Shown: piece by piece, positions 16,885 through 26,034 of the stretch | How positions within the stretch are numbered: position 1 is the first letter of the stretch | Layout of the letters: each line of letters starts with the position of its first letter | NCBI GenBank assembly: GCA_023391105.1 | Contig: JAEWBO010000001.1 | Coordinates: 1 to 64,000 of the forward strand | Direction: 5' to 3' | Length of the DNA stretch: 64,000 nt | Source of the DNA: Bacillota bacterium | Lineage (GTDB): Bacteria; Bacillota; Clostridia; Christensenellales; SZUA-584 | Made by a program: the position numbers and the translations under genes | The notes under the pieces: generated by a model | The model's input: only the letters and a program-made list of their open reading frames with translations | Database searches by the model: none | Told to the model about the DNA's origin: nothing

Positions 16885-18132
16885 TTACGCTTTCTGAGCG
16901 GCGCTGAGCATCATTGACAGCGCATTGAGTGTGGCAGCGTTGCGGATTATACCGCGCTCGTCCTTGTGCCCGCGTGAAAGCATGAGCTTTTTCACCTCGC
17001 TGTGAGCCTCGCTGCTGACGGCGACATACACAAGACCCACGGGCTTTTCATCGCTGCCGCCGCCCGGCCCTGCGATGCCTGTGATGCCGACGCCGATATC
17101 CGCGCCAGTCAGCGTACGGACGCCCTTGGCCATCTGCTGCGCCGTTTCGGCAGATACGGCACCGACCGTGGCCAGCGTGTCTTCGCTGACACCGAGAAGC
17201 TTTGTTTTCAGCGCGTTGGTGTATGTGCAGACGCCGCCCGCGAAAACCGCGGAAGCCCCCGAAATATCTGTGATGGCGGCGGACACAAGACCGCCTGTGC
17301 AGCTCTCCGCAGTGGCCGCGATAAGCTTTTTCTCTGTCAGAGTTTGTACCAGCGCGTTTTGCAAGCTGCCGACATCCACGCCATATACGACGTCGCCAAG
17401 CATGCGCTTCACCTGTGCCACAACGGGGTCAATCAGTGCCTGGGCTTCCTGCTCGCTTTGCGCCTTGGCGCTGACGCGTACCTGCACCTCGCCCTGCTTG
17501 GCGTAGGGCGCAACGGTGGGGTTTATCGAGGCCAGCATGAGCTCACGCAGCGTATCCTCCACCTGCGATTCACCCATGCCGAAAATATACAGCGTTTTGG
17601 AGCGAATCATACCGCCTGTTTTGCGCTGAAGATAAAGGGAGATGCGATCCATAAACATCGGGCGCATTTCCGACGGCGGCCCCGGCATCATGATGACCGT
17701 TTTTCCGTCCTGCTCCACAGCGATTCCCGGCGCAAAACCCGTATCGTTGAAAAAGACGGTGCTTCCTTGGGGCACCTGAGCCTGAAGCAGATTGTTGGGT
17801 GTCATCGTCCTTCCAAGCCTTTCGAACAGCGTTTCTATTTTCTTCACGCTGGGTTCGTGCATTTCCATACCGATGCCAAAATAATCGGCGACGGTTTTCT
17901 TCGTAAGGTCGTCATAAGTGGGCCCAAGGCCGCCCGTGGTGATCACCACATCCGCGCGTTTAAGCGCAAGGATAAGGCTTTCCTTAAGGCGCTGAGCGTT
18001 GTCTCCCACCACCGACTGATGGTACATATCAATGCCAAGCGCCGCAAGCTCGCGCGCGAGGAAAGCGCTGTTGGTATTGACGATATCGCCAAGCAGTATT
18101 TCCGTGCCGATGCATATCACTTCTGCGATCAT
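16885..18132 (-). CDS. cinA: CinA-family protein (competence/damage-inducible)
   Basis: A 415-residue two-domain protein. Residues 1-170 form the COG1058 MoaB/MogA-like domain (ICIGTEILLGDIVNTN, TTGGLGPTYDDLT, MPGPPSEM), linked in other species to ADP-ribose pyrophosphatase activity. Residues 255-415 are the CinA C-terminal nicotinamide-mononucleotide amidohydrolase domain (TAESCTGG, GITGIAGPGGG). Together they recycle pyridine-nucleotide by-products. CinA is linked to competence with recA in some Gram-positives, but recA is not in this window. An extended -10 (TGATATAAT, complement of 18164-18171) lies upstream. Confidence 0.95.
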   Translation of the reverse strand: MIAEVICIGTEILLGDIVNTNSAFLARELAALGIDMYHQSVVGDNAQRLKESLILALKRADVVITTGGLGPTYDDLTKKTVADYFGIGMEMHEPSVKKIETLFERLGRTMTPNNLLQAQVPQGSTVFFNDTGFAPGIAVEQDGKTVIMMPGPPSEMRPMFMDRISLYLQRKTGGMIRSKTLYIFGMGESQVEDTLRELMLASINPTVAPYAKQGEVQVRVSAKAQSEQEAQALIDPVVAQVKRMLGDVVYGVDVGSLQNALVQTLTEKKLIAATAESCTGGLVSAAITDISGASAVFAGGVCTYTNALKTKLLGVSEDTLATVGAVSAETAQQMAKGVRTLTGADIGVGITGIAGPGGGSDEKPVGLVYVAVSSEAHSEVKKLMLSRGHKDERGIIRNAATLNALSMMLSAAQKA

Positions 18133-18385
18133 GATTATTCTCCGATTGTATTTTTTGCATTGTATTATATCACAGTGCCGGATTGCCAGCTATTCTATTT
18201 TGTTCAGGAGCGGTATAATCAAATATGGTTTTATTTGACTCGGTATGTTATTCTGAAGCAAATTGAGTATCTTCGGAGGCTTTATTTGAGCCATATACCA
18301 CTCAAAAGGCCTTCTATCAAGCGCAGCAGAGCGAAAATAATGAGGACGCAGAGCAGTAAGCTTTCGTATGTCACATTGGCCGATT

Positions 18386-18413
18386 TTGATTTTGCGGCAC
18401 AATATAGTATAAT
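18386..18413 (+). promoter_or_regulatory. Promoter of first beta-propeller gene
   Basis: TTGATT-N16-TATAAT. It sits in the 325-base gap between divergent cinA and the propeller gene; the rest of that gap (18133-18385) shows only the extended -10 of cinA and no gene I can support. Confidence 0.6.
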
Positions 18414-18457
18414 GGTGGTTGCGTGGTGGACGGAATACAAATGCGAAAGGTCAGGTT

Positions 18458-20293
18458 ATGAAGAAGAATTACTACGCGAGGAGACGCAGACACAGACGAA
18501 AGGCGAAAATACGCTTTTATATAATTGTCAGTTTGCTTGTTGTTGCGCTTGGCGCAGGCATATATTTGATTGTAACAGGCACCACCAAGGAGACAGGCAA
18601 TCCGCAGTCACCCAGCGATACCGTTGATATGACCGCGCCAGACGGGTCCGTGGCGCTGCCCTCGCAAACAGAGCCGCCCACACCCACGCCGATGACGACT
18701 TTTGCGGCCGACCTCGTGCCGCAGCCCACTGAGGGGACGAACCCTTCGGATATTCAGCTCACAACAGAGCTGATGGTCGATGGCGAAGAGCAGGATACAT
18801 ATCAGCGCACCCAGCCCATTTCGTTCGGCTCGGGTGATGAATATACGGCTCTTGAAGGCATCATCGGTTTTCGCGGCAACAACTACCGTGACGCGGCAAG
18901 CTGGGGCGCCGCTGAAATTGTTGACGAGACGCTGACGCTGAGAACCACCAAGGACACAGGATGGGGCGGCGCTGGCTGGACAGGGCAGCCGCTGATCGTG
19001 AAGTGGCCGGATGAAACGCGTGCGCTCATGACGACGCTCAAAGAAGAGTTCCGCGGCAAAGAGGATTTTGTCGAGGTCATTTATGCGACGTTGAGCGGAT
19101 ATATCTATTTTATGGACTTGGAAACGGGCGACAAGACCCGTAACCCCATATGGACAGGCGGCCCGGTGAAGGGCACGCCAAGTCTTGACCCGCGCGGCTA
19201 TCCCATAATTTACGTGGGACAAGGACTTCAGGAAGTCGATAATATGAACGACAGCGACGAAATCTATTTTCGTGCGTTTAGCCTGATTGACGGCGAGGTC
19301 AAGATGAAAGTTGGTGCGCCCAAACAAGACTCGTTTGCGTATCGCACCAACTGGCAGGCTTACGACGCAAGCCCGCTTATCCACGGCGGCACGGACACGT
19401 TGATTTACCCAGGTGAAAACGGTGTGCTCTACGTCTGCGATTTAAACACGAATTACAACGAGGAGACGGGCGCGCTCACGATGGATATGGACCCCAAGAA
19501 GGTCAAATACCGCTACACAACGCCGCGCAACCAATCGTCAGATGAAGGTGCAGGCGGACGATGGGGCATCGAGAATTCTCCGGTCGCCTGGCGCAACTAT
19601 ATCATGTTCACGGACAATGTCGGTATTCTGCAATGCGTGGATTTGAACACGATGCAGCCTGTTTACGCCAACGATCTGACAGACGACAGCGACGTGAGCA
19701 TGGTGCTCGAGGAAGCGACGGAGAATGGCACGATCTATCTATACACGGGCTGTGAGTACGACGAGCTTGTGCGCCCGTCTGAACAAACCGGCCCGGCCTA
19801 TACGGGCACGGCCTACGCGCGCAAGATCAACGGCCTCACGGGTGAGGTGGTATGGGAGATTCCGTATACCGTGCAGTCAAACGGAGACGTGGACGGCGGC
19901 ATACTAGCGTCCCCGGTGCTTGGACAGGCAGGCACCACCATGGAGGGACTCATCATTTACAACGTTTCGGTGGAGGTCAAAGGCGATACCACCACGAGCC
20001 GCGTTGTTGCGCTCAATAAGGAGGACGGCAAGGAAGTCTGGTCTTACGATATGGGTGTAGACGGTTGGTCGCCTTCGTCGCCGGTTCCGGTATATACATC
20101 GGACGGCAAGGGGTATATCGTGCAATGCGATAAGGCTGGCGATGTGGTGCTGCTTGACGGTGCGACGGGCACGGAGGTTGCCAAGCTCAATGTGGGCGAG
20201 TATGACAATTTTGAAGCCACACCTGCGGTGTACGGAAACACCATCGTTGTTGGCTCAAGAAACAAGCACATTTTCTTTGTCACGATCGGCTGA
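18458..20293 (+). CDS. Membrane-anchored PQQ-like beta-propeller protein, copy 1
   Basis: A 611-residue protein. Start ATG at 18458 with GAAAGG upstream. Residues 1-18 are strongly basic, one membrane segment lies at about 19-39, then a Pro/Thr-rich spacer (about 45-85) leads to an outer domain. That domain contains PQQ/pyrrolo-quinoline-like repeats with propeller signatures such as GTPSLDPRGYPIIYVGQG, AGGRWGIENSPVAWRN, LYTGCEYDE and VDGGILASPVLG. It ends with FEATPAVYGNTIVVGSRN. Such propellers usually act as scaffolds rather than enzymes; a cofactor is not implied. It is the upstream member of a tandem pair with the gene at 20590. Separate promoter and terminator. Confidence 0.85.
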   Translation: MKKNYYARRRRHRRKAKIRFYIIVSLLVVALGAGIYLIVTGTTKETGNPQSPSDTVDMTAPDGSVALPSQTEPPTPTPMTTFAADLVPQPTEGTNPSDIQLTTELMVDGEEQDTYQRTQPISFGSGDEYTALEGIIGFRGNNYRDAASWGAAEIVDETLTLRTTKDTGWGGAGWTGQPLIVKWPDETRALMTTLKEEFRGKEDFVEVIYATLSGYIYFMDLETGDKTRNPIWTGGPVKGTPSLDPRGYPIIYVGQGLQEVDNMNDSDEIYFRAFSLIDGEVKMKVGAPKQDSFAYRTNWQAYDASPLIHGGTDTLIYPGENGVLYVCDLNTNYNEETGALTMDMDPKKVKYRYTTPRNQSSDEGAGGRWGIENSPVAWRNYIMFTDNVGILQCVDLNTMQPVYANDLTDDSDVSMVLEEATENGTIYLYTGCEYDELVRPSEQTGPAYTGTAYARKINGLTGEVVWEIPYTVQSNGDVDGGILASPVLGQAGTTMEGLIIYNVSVEVKGDTTTSRVVALNKEDGKEVWSYDMGVDGWSPSSPVPVYTSDGKGYIVQCDKAGDVVLLDGATGTEVAKLNVGEYDNFEATPAVYGNTIVVGSRNKHIFFVTIG

Positions 20294-20308
20294 TATTGAA
20301 TCAATGAT

Positions 20309-20343
20309 AAAGTCCTCGGCGGGTATATTCTGCTGAGGACTTT
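20309..20343 (+). terminator. Terminator of propeller copy 1
   Basis: Twelve-pair stem AAAGTCCTCGGC with GCTGAGGACTTT (one wobble) followed by a T run, 16 bases after the stop. Confidence 0.85.
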
Positions 20344-20440
20344 TTGTATTTATTAGCTGCCTCAAGGGAAATGACGTGAGAAGCCGACTTCCTTTCGTAA
20401 CGAAAATGTGAAAGTTTGATGTCTTTGTTGTCTTTTCTGG

Positions 20441-20550
20441 GTCTTTTATACTATAATCTATTGCGAAGATGGACAAACATATCAACTGAGTGTGTATGTC
20501 AAGCCGGCGTGCAATGCTCCAACCGTGATATATTTGACCGTCGGAGGCAT
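20441..20550 (+). promoter_or_regulatory. Conserved structured element, copy A
   Basis: About 110 bases in front of propeller copy 2 that align closely with 32078-32190 in front of cobO. Shared blocks are a TTTATACTAT promoter-like start, GGACAAACATATC (20471-20483) and a terminal block with TGCTCCAACC, ATATTTGA and CGTCGGAG. Two hairpins can form: GG/CC plus ACATA/TATGT around 20471-20505, and ATGCTCC (20514-20520) with GGAGGCAT (20543-20550) with one bulged base. It ends 40 bases before the start codon, which fits a 5' leader RNA. It matches no riboswitch I know. Confidence 0.6.
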
Positions 20551-20589
20551 TATAATCAGTGATGCAAAACAAATGAGAAAGGCTTGAAT

Positions 20590-22455
20590 ATGAAAAGAAG
20601 ATACTACGCGAGAGGACGAAGCAAAAGAAAAACAAGCCCAAAGTTCTTTGTGATATTGGGAGTTCTGATCGTCGCGCTTGCGGCAGGCATATATTTGATC
20701 GTCACAGCGCTAAACGGTAAGCCGGGCAATCCGCTGCCCCCAAGTGAGACGGTGGAAATGACACCGCCTGACGGCACAGCCGTGCTTCCCTCTGATACAC
20801 TTGAGCCGACGCCGACTCCGGCACCGTCTATCGCGGCGGAAGCTGTGCCGCATGCCACGGAAAACACAGACCCGTCGAAATTCGGCTTCGAGACCGGTGT
20901 CATGGATAACGGTACGGAAACAAATACCTATCAGCGCAGTGAATCGGTCACCTTTGGCTCGGGCGATGAATATACCGCTCTTGAAGGGTTAATCGGCTTT
21001 CGCGGCAACAACTACCGCAATATCTCAAGCTGGGGCACAGCCACAATCAGCGAAGAGAAGCTTGAGCTGACGCGGACAAAGGACACAACCCGAATTGGCC
21101 GCTGGGGCGGCTCCGGTTGGACCGGCCAGCCGCTTATCGTGAAGTGGCCAACAGACCTGCGCTCAAAGATGACCTCGCTCTACGAGCAATACCGCAACCA
21201 GGAAGATTTCGTGGAAGTCATCATCAGCTCGCTGGACGGCCGCATTTACTTTATGGATCTGGCAACGGGCGAGAAAACGCGAGATTATATTGAAATCGGC
21301 GCACCCACCAAAGGCACGGCGGCTTTGGATCCGCGCGGCTATCCCATTATTTATGTGGGGCAGGGTCTTCAGTCTGACGGCGATGCCAATGGTGCGAGTG
21401 ACATGTATATGCGCGCATTCAGTCTTATTGATGGCAAAAAACTCATGGAAGCCGGGGCTTCCAGCAAAGACCCGTTTGCCTACCGCGGCTGGCAAGCTTA
21501 CGACTCCAGCCCATTGATCCATGCGGAAACGGATACGCTGATTTGGCCGGGTGAAAACGGCATTATCTATACAATGCATCTGAATTCAAGCTATAACGCC
21601 GAAACGGGAGTGGTCACGATGGACTATGATCCCGTCAAGGTCAAATACCGCTATACCTCAACGCGCAACAAATCCGCAGATGAGGGCGCCGGCGGACGCT
21701 GGGGTATTGAGAATTCCGCGGTGGCATGGCGCAACTATCTGATGTTCACCGATAACGCGGGTATGCTGCAATGCATCGATCTTAACACCATGTCGCTCGT
21801 GTACGCGAACGACTTAGACGACGACAGCGATGTGAGTATGCCGCTTGAGGAAGACCCCGAAAACAACACCTTTTACCTTTACACGGGTTGCGAGTATGAC
21901 GAGCTTGTGAGGCCTCTCGGAAGCTCCGGCCCCGCTTACGCGCGCAAGATTGACGGCATGACGGGTGAGATACTTTGGGAGCAGGAATTCACCGTTCATT
22001 CCGGCAGCGTGGATGGCGGCATACTGGCATCGCCGGTGCTCGGCAAGGAGGGCACGACGCTGGAGGGGCTTGTGGTCTATAACGTCACGCAGGCTGTCAC
22101 TTCCGGCTCCAATACCAGCAAGCTCGTGGCAATTGACACGCAGTCGAGCGACATCGTGTGGGAATATGATATGGGCGTATCGGGCTGGTCGTGCTCGTCA
22201 CCCGTTGCTGTCTATTCCGACAAAACGGATGAACAGGGAAGAGCGGTTGCCTATATTGTGCAGTGTGAAATCGGCGGCACGGTGGCGCTGCTTCGTGCTG
22301 ACGGCGATACATGCACGGAGGTGGATAAAATCAACGTGAACGAAGAGCTGGGCGTGGAAGACAGCAACAACTTTGAAGCCACACCTGCTGTTTATGGAAA
22401 CACAATCGTTGTAGGCTCAAGAAGCGACCACATATTCTTCATCACAATCAAATAA
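20590..22455 (+). CDS. Membrane-anchored PQQ-like beta-propeller protein, copy 2
   Basis: A 621-residue paralog of the preceding gene with the same plan: basic N terminus (MKRRYYARGRSKRK), membrane segment at about 17-38, Pro/Thr-rich spacer, then a propeller domain. Almost every signature is shared, including GSGDEYTALEG, SGWTGQPLIVKWP, AGGRWGIENSAVAWRN, YTGCEYDELVRP and FEATPAVYGNTIVVGSRS. Start ATG at 20590 follows GAAAGG; a TTG two codons earlier is less likely. The gene has its own upstream region, which differs from that of copy 1 and holds the conserved element A, so the two may be controlled differently. Function unknown. Confidence 0.85.
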   Translation: MKRRYYARGRSKRKTSPKFFVILGVLIVALAAGIYLIVTALNGKPGNPLPPSETVEMTPPDGTAVLPSDTLEPTPTPAPSIAAEAVPHATENTDPSKFGFETGVMDNGTETNTYQRSESVTFGSGDEYTALEGLIGFRGNNYRNISSWGTATISEEKLELTRTKDTTRIGRWGGSGWTGQPLIVKWPTDLRSKMTSLYEQYRNQEDFVEVIISSLDGRIYFMDLATGEKTRDYIEIGAPTKGTAALDPRGYPIIYVGQGLQSDGDANGASDMYMRAFSLIDGKKLMEAGASSKDPFAYRGWQAYDSSPLIHAETDTLIWPGENGIIYTMHLNSSYNAETGVVTMDYDPVKVKYRYTSTRNKSADEGAGGRWGIENSAVAWRNYLMFTDNAGMLQCIDLNTMSLVYANDLDDDSDVSMPLEEDPENNTFYLYTGCEYDELVRPLGSSGPAYARKIDGMTGEILWEQEFTVHSGSVDGGILASPVLGKEGTTLEGLVVYNVTQAVTSGSNTSKLVAIDTQSSDIVWEYDMGVSGWSCSSPVAVYSDKTDEQGRAVAYIVQCEIGGTVALLRADGDTCTEVDKINVNEELGVEDSNNFEATPAVYGNTIVVGSRSDHIFFITIK

Positions 22456-22469
22456 GTTAAGACACAAAG

Positions 22470-22508
22470 AAGCCCTCAATCAGCATTTCACATGCTGATT
22501 GAGGGCTT
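22470..22508 (+). terminator. Strong terminator of propeller copy 2
   Basis: Perfect 15-base stem (22472-22486 with 22492-22506, loop TTCAC) extended by AA/TT, then a T run. Confidence 0.93.
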
Positions 22509-22605
22509 TTCTTTATCACGGTAATGTGCGAAGTGGATGTCATGCTGAGCTTGCGAAGCATCCCATGAACAACGCTTAAAAGAAGGGGGCTCTCATCTGC
22601 TTTGT

Positions 22606-23397
22606 CTATTCGGCTTTGCTGGCAGTGGCTTGGTCGGGCGGTGAAAACTTCTTTCTTGACATCACGATGAACACGACTGAGAGCGCCGCCAGAACGCCGA
22701 TATAGACGATGTAATGCAGACTTGAGAAGGCGACAGCTTCAGGTATTCCGTCTATGAAAAGGTGGGCGAGTATGGCAGCACCAAGATAGATCAGCTTGCG
22801 TTCTCTGACAGCGAGAAGCACAAGCAGCGAGAGCGCGATATGTATGGCGAAAACGAAGATGCGCTCTAAACCACCGAAAAATATATCAATTGACGGTGTG
22901 GTTGTGAGGCTGGTTACCACCTGATTGACGGCCTCAGAACCGGACACATCGGCGATCTGAGACACCTGGCCGCTGTTGATCATGTTGGCCAGCACAAGGC
23001 TGCTGATATAGTTTAGCCCGCCGATGGCGATAGACTCAAACCCCGCATATCCTGTGCCAAGCGATACACCATCGACCCACCTGTTTTTGTTTTTGAGCAG
23101 CAGCTTGATACCGGCAAAACGACCGAGCTCCGCGAAGAGACCGGCTGTGATACCCACGAAAAGCCCATTTAGCCAAGGGCTTTTTTGCATGTCTGTGTAC
23201 CAGTCTGTCGGCGCGAGCACGCCGATCACCGTTACGCGCAGAAAAAGCTGAAAGACAATGTAAACGGCAAGCCCGGCAAAGAAGGGGACGAGAGGACGCT
23301 GGCGCTTGACGAGCAAGACAATCAGGCATCCGATCGGCAGCCCGATGCAAATAATGATATCGACAATTATGGCGGCGATGGAAGCGGATTCAACCAT
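22606..23397 (-). CDS. YhfC-family intramembrane protein
   Basis: A 263-residue polytopic protein of the YhfC family (DUF2324), a predicted intramembrane metalloprotease related to CPBP/PrsW. About seven membrane segments are visible. Candidate active-site residues lie in AELGRF, GFESIAIGGLNY, LERIFVFAIHIALS and AILAHLFIDGIPE, giving the paired Glu/His pattern of the superfamily. Substrate is unknown. A 38-residue membrane peptide is encoded just upstream on the same strand and may be co-transcribed. Confidence 0.82.
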   Translation of the reverse strand: MVESASIAAIIVDIIICIGLPIGCLIVLLVKRQRPLVPFFAGLAVYIVFQLFLRVTVIGVLAPTDWYTDMQKSPWLNGLFVGITAGLFAELGRFAGIKLLLKNKNRWVDGVSLGTGYAGFESIAIGGLNYISSLVLANMINSGQVSQIADVSGSEAVNQVVTSLTTTPSIDIFFGGLERIFVFAIHIALSLLVLLAVRERKLIYLGAAILAHLFIDGIPEAVAFSSLHYIVYIGVLAALSVVFIVMSRKKFSPPDQATASKAE

Positions 23398-23436
23398 TGT
23401 GAGACTCCTTAATTTTCTTTTGCGAGTATGATGAGG

Positions 23437-23553
23437 TTACTTGCTTAATTTTCTTTGAAGGAAGCGGTAAGCAAGATAGATAAAAAAGATAATCGTACCC
23501 CAAAGTATGATATTGATGATGTGAAAAATGATCGGCATCACATTCTCGAACAT
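23437..23553 (-). CDS. 38-residue membrane peptide
   Basis: A short ORF: ATG at complement 23551-23553 with a good GAGGTG ribosome site, stop TAA at 23437-23439. The product begins MFENVMPIIF, has one hydrophobic helix of about 22 residues (7-28) rich in Ile, and ends in a basic tail (RFLQRKLSK). It lies 39 bases upstream of the YhfC-like protease gene on the same strand. It could be a small partner or regulator of that protease. No family recognised. Reality is supported by the ribosome site and the classic small-membrane-protein layout. Confidence 0.6.
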   Translation of the reverse strand: MFENVMPIIFHIINIILWGTIIFFIYLAYRFLQRKLSK

Positions 23554-23631
23554 TATAGTTTCACCTCTTTGAGTATTGGATGGTATACAAACTATATACC
23601 ATTATATGCTATGTGGCAAGCCGCGGCAAAT

Positions 23632-23664
23632 AAAAAAGAGCCAGAAGCTGCAAACTTCCGGCTC
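23632..23664 (-). terminator. Terminator of nfnAB operon
   Basis: On the minus strand a 10-base stem (one wobble, 23638-23647 with 23655-23664) is followed by TTTTTTATTT. It lies 14 bases after the nfnB stop. Confidence 0.8.
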
Positions 23665-23677
23665 CATATCACAAATT

Positions 23678-25075
23678 CTATTTGCTGTACATATAATCAT
23701 ACATCGCTTTGGCAGCCGCTTTGCCAGCACCCATTGCGAGAATGACAGTGGCCGCGCCCGATACGGCATCGCCGCCCGCGTATACGCCTTCAATGGAGGT
23801 CGCACCCGTTTCCTCATCCGCGATGATGCCGCCCCAGCGCTGCGTTTTAAGGCCGGGTGTGGCTTCGCGCATCAGCGGATTGGGGCTTTGGCCGATGGCC
23901 ACCACAACCGCATCCAGCTCGATTTCGTATTCCGAGCCTTCGACGGGGACGGGACGGCGGCGTCCTGAGCTGTCGGGCTCGCCAAGCGCCATCTTCTGCA
24001 GCCGCATGCCGCGCACATAGCCATCGTCTGTGCCGAGTATATCGGTGGGATTCACGAGGAATTGGAATATCACGCCCTCTTCTTTGGCATGGTGAATCTC
24101 CTCGTTTCTTGCGGGCATTTCAGCCTCGCTGCGGCGGTAGACGACATAAACTTCTTCTGCGCCAAGACGCTTGGCGCATCGCGCCGCGTCCATCGCGACA
24201 TTGCCGCCGCCAATGACGGCGAGCTTTTTGTGCCGCACCACGGGGGTGTCGTATTCGGGGAACTTGTAACCCTTCATGAGATTGATGCGTGTCAAAAACT
24301 CGTTTGCGGAATAAACGCCGTTCAAGTTCTCACCGGGTATCTCCATGAACTTAGGCAACCCCGCGCCTGTGCCGATGAATATCGTCTCAAAGCCCATCTC
24401 CTTTAAATCGTCGATGGTGAGCACACGACCCATGACCATGTTGGTATCAATTTTGACGCCCAAGCATTTGAGCGCGTCAATTTCCTTTTGAACCAGGCTT
24501 TTTGGCAGACGGAATTCGGGAATTCCGTACACCAGCACGCCGCCCGGCATATGGAAGGCTTCGAATATCGTGACCTCTACGCCCATTTTGGCAAGGTCGG
24601 CAGCGCAGGTTAAGCCGGCGGGGCCGGAGCCGATAATGGCGGCCTTTTTGCCGACGGCCGGTTTGCACTCGGTCGGCGGCGCTTCATGCGCGATGGCATA
24701 ATCGGCCACGAAGCGTTCAAGCCGCCCGATGCCGACGGGTTCGCCCTTGATGCCGCGCACGCAGAGCTCCTCGCACTGCGTCTCCTGCGGACACACCCTG
24801 CCGCAGATCGCGGGAAGGCCGTTGGTCTCGCGGATTTTATCATACGCCTCAATATACTTGCCTTCGGCAGTCAGTGCGATAAACTCCGGAATCTGCACGT
24901 TGACGGGGCAGCCTGCTACGCAGGGCATGTTTTTACACTGAAGGCAGCGTTGCGCCTCGTTCTTCGCCATCTCTTCGGTATATCCGAGCGCAACTTCGGT
25001 GAAGTTGCGTGCTCTTTCCTTGGCATCCTGTTCAGGCATTGCTGTCTTTTTCGGATCCATATTGCGTTTGGGCAT
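23678..25075 (-). CDS. nfnB: NfnB-like large subunit (glutamate synthase small subunit family)
   Basis: A 465-residue flavoprotein of the GltD/SudA family. N-terminal cysteine motifs CLQCKNMPCVAGCPV and CGRVCPQETQCEELCV bind two 4Fe-4S clusters. A first FAD dinucleotide fold follows (AAIIGSGPAGLTCA), then a second nucleotide fold (LAVIGGGNVAMDAARCA) and GGDAVSGAATVILAMGAG near the end. With the adjacent FNR-like subunit it matches NfnAB, the electron-bifurcating NADH-dependent ferredoxin:NADP+ oxidoreductase of clostridia. No GltB large subunit is nearby, which argues against glutamate synthase. The start ATG overlaps the partner's stop by one base. Confidence 0.88.
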   Translation of the reverse strand: MPKRNMDPKKTAMPEQDAKERARNFTEVALGYTEEMAKNEAQRCLQCKNMPCVAGCPVNVQIPEFIALTAEGKYIEAYDKIRETNGLPAICGRVCPQETQCEELCVRGIKGEPVGIGRLERFVADYAIAHEAPPTECKPAVGKKAAIIGSGPAGLTCAADLAKMGVEVTIFEAFHMPGGVLVYGIPEFRLPKSLVQKEIDALKCLGVKIDTNMVMGRVLTIDDLKEMGFETIFIGTGAGLPKFMEIPGENLNGVYSANEFLTRINLMKGYKFPEYDTPVVRHKKLAVIGGGNVAMDAARCAKRLGAEEVYVVYRRSEAEMPARNEEIHHAKEEGVIFQFLVNPTDILGTDDGYVRGMRLQKMALGEPDSSGRRRPVPVEGSEYEIELDAVVVAIGQSPNPLMREATPGLKTQRWGGIIADEETGATSIEGVYAGGDAVSGAATVILAMGAGKAAAKAMYDYMYSK

Positions 25076-25905
25076 TACTCTACCTCCTTGAACAGGTTGC
25101 AGGAGTCTTCCTGCTGTGATTTATACATATTCTGACGGCGCATGGCTTCGTCAAAATCCACCTCGTGGCCGTCAAAATCGGGCCCGTCCACACAAGCAAA
25201 TTGCGTTTTGCCGCCCACGGTGACGCGGCAGCCGCCGCACATACCCGTGCCGTCGATCATAATCGGATTCATGCTGATGATCGTCTTGATGCCGTATTCC
25301 TTGGTGAGCTTGCAAACGAATTTCATCATGATCAGCGGGCCGATTGCGATAACCAGATCAAACTTTTCGCCCGCTTCAATTTCGGCTTTGAGCGCATCTG
25401 TCACAAAGCCCTTTTGGCCGTTGCTGCCGTCGTCTGTCATGACGAGAAGCTTGTCGGACACCGCGCCGATTTCCTTTTCCAACAGTACCAGATCCTTCGT
25501 GCGAAAGCCTGTGATGCTGGTGACGTTCACACCCAAAGAGTGCAGCTTTTTGGCTTGCGGATACGCAATGGCTGTCCCAAGACCGCCGCCGATGACAGCC
25601 GCTTTTTTAATGCTGCTGTCGAAGTGAGATGGCTTGCCAAGAGGGCCGACGAAATCAAGAAGACTGTCACCTTCATTCAGCGTACCAAGATGAATTGTCG
25701 TTTTGCCGACCTCTTGGAATATGATTGTTACAGTGCCCGCTTCGGCATCGTAATCGGCAATGGTCAGCGGAATGCGTTCGCCCTGCTCGTTGGTGCGCAG
25801 TATGATAAACTGACCGGGCTGCGCTTTTTTGGCAACCAGCGGCGCATCGATGACCATGAGCTTAACCTGCTCGCTCAGGGTTTGCTTTTTAAGAATTTTA
25901 TACAC
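25075..25905 (-). CDS. nfnA: NfnA-like small subunit (PyrK/FNR family)
   Basis: A 276-residue FAD/NAD-binding protein of the sulfide/dihydroorotate dehydrogenase-like group. N-terminal FAD-binding barrel (about 1-95, with FIILRTNEQGERIPLTI), NAD-binding domain (about 100-210, AAVIGGGLGTAIAYP), then CGGCRVTVGGKTQFACVDG, the cysteine loop for a 2Fe-2S cluster. Together with the downstream subunit it probably couples NADH, NADPH and ferredoxin pools in the cytoplasm. First gene of the two-gene operon. An ATG with a GAGGA ribosome site marks the start. Confidence 0.88.
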   Translation of the reverse strand: MYKILKKQTLSEQVKLMVIDAPLVAKKAQPGQFIILRTNEQGERIPLTIADYDAEAGTVTIIFQEVGKTTIHLGTLNEGDSLLDFVGPLGKPSHFDSSIKKAAVIGGGLGTAIAYPQAKKLHSLGVNVTSITGFRTKDLVLLEKEIGAVSDKLLVMTDDGSNGQKGFVTDALKAEIEAGEKFDLVIAIGPLIMMKFVCKLTKEYGIKTIISMNPIMIDGTGMCGGCRVTVGGKTQFACVDGPDFDGHEVDFDEAMRRQNMYKSQQEDSCNLFKEVE

Positions 25906-26034
25906 AGCGATTTTCCTCTCCTCGATGTAAATAGCTAAATGATTATATCATTAATGCGGCTAGTTTTAAAGCACTTATGGATTCAAAAAAAGTATACGCC
26001 TATTATGCGTCTATGATGGAAAGGAGGGTTTGAC

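Noticed and set aside
17002..18627. A 541-codon open frame on the plus strand
   Set aside because: It lies antisense to cinA and runs into the propeller promoter and gene start in another frame; codon use and residue composition are not protein-like.
23678..25075. Glutamate synthase small subunit (GltD)
   Set aside because: The fold is the same, but the adjacent FNR/PyrK-like subunit and lack of a large GltB subunit fit NfnAB better.
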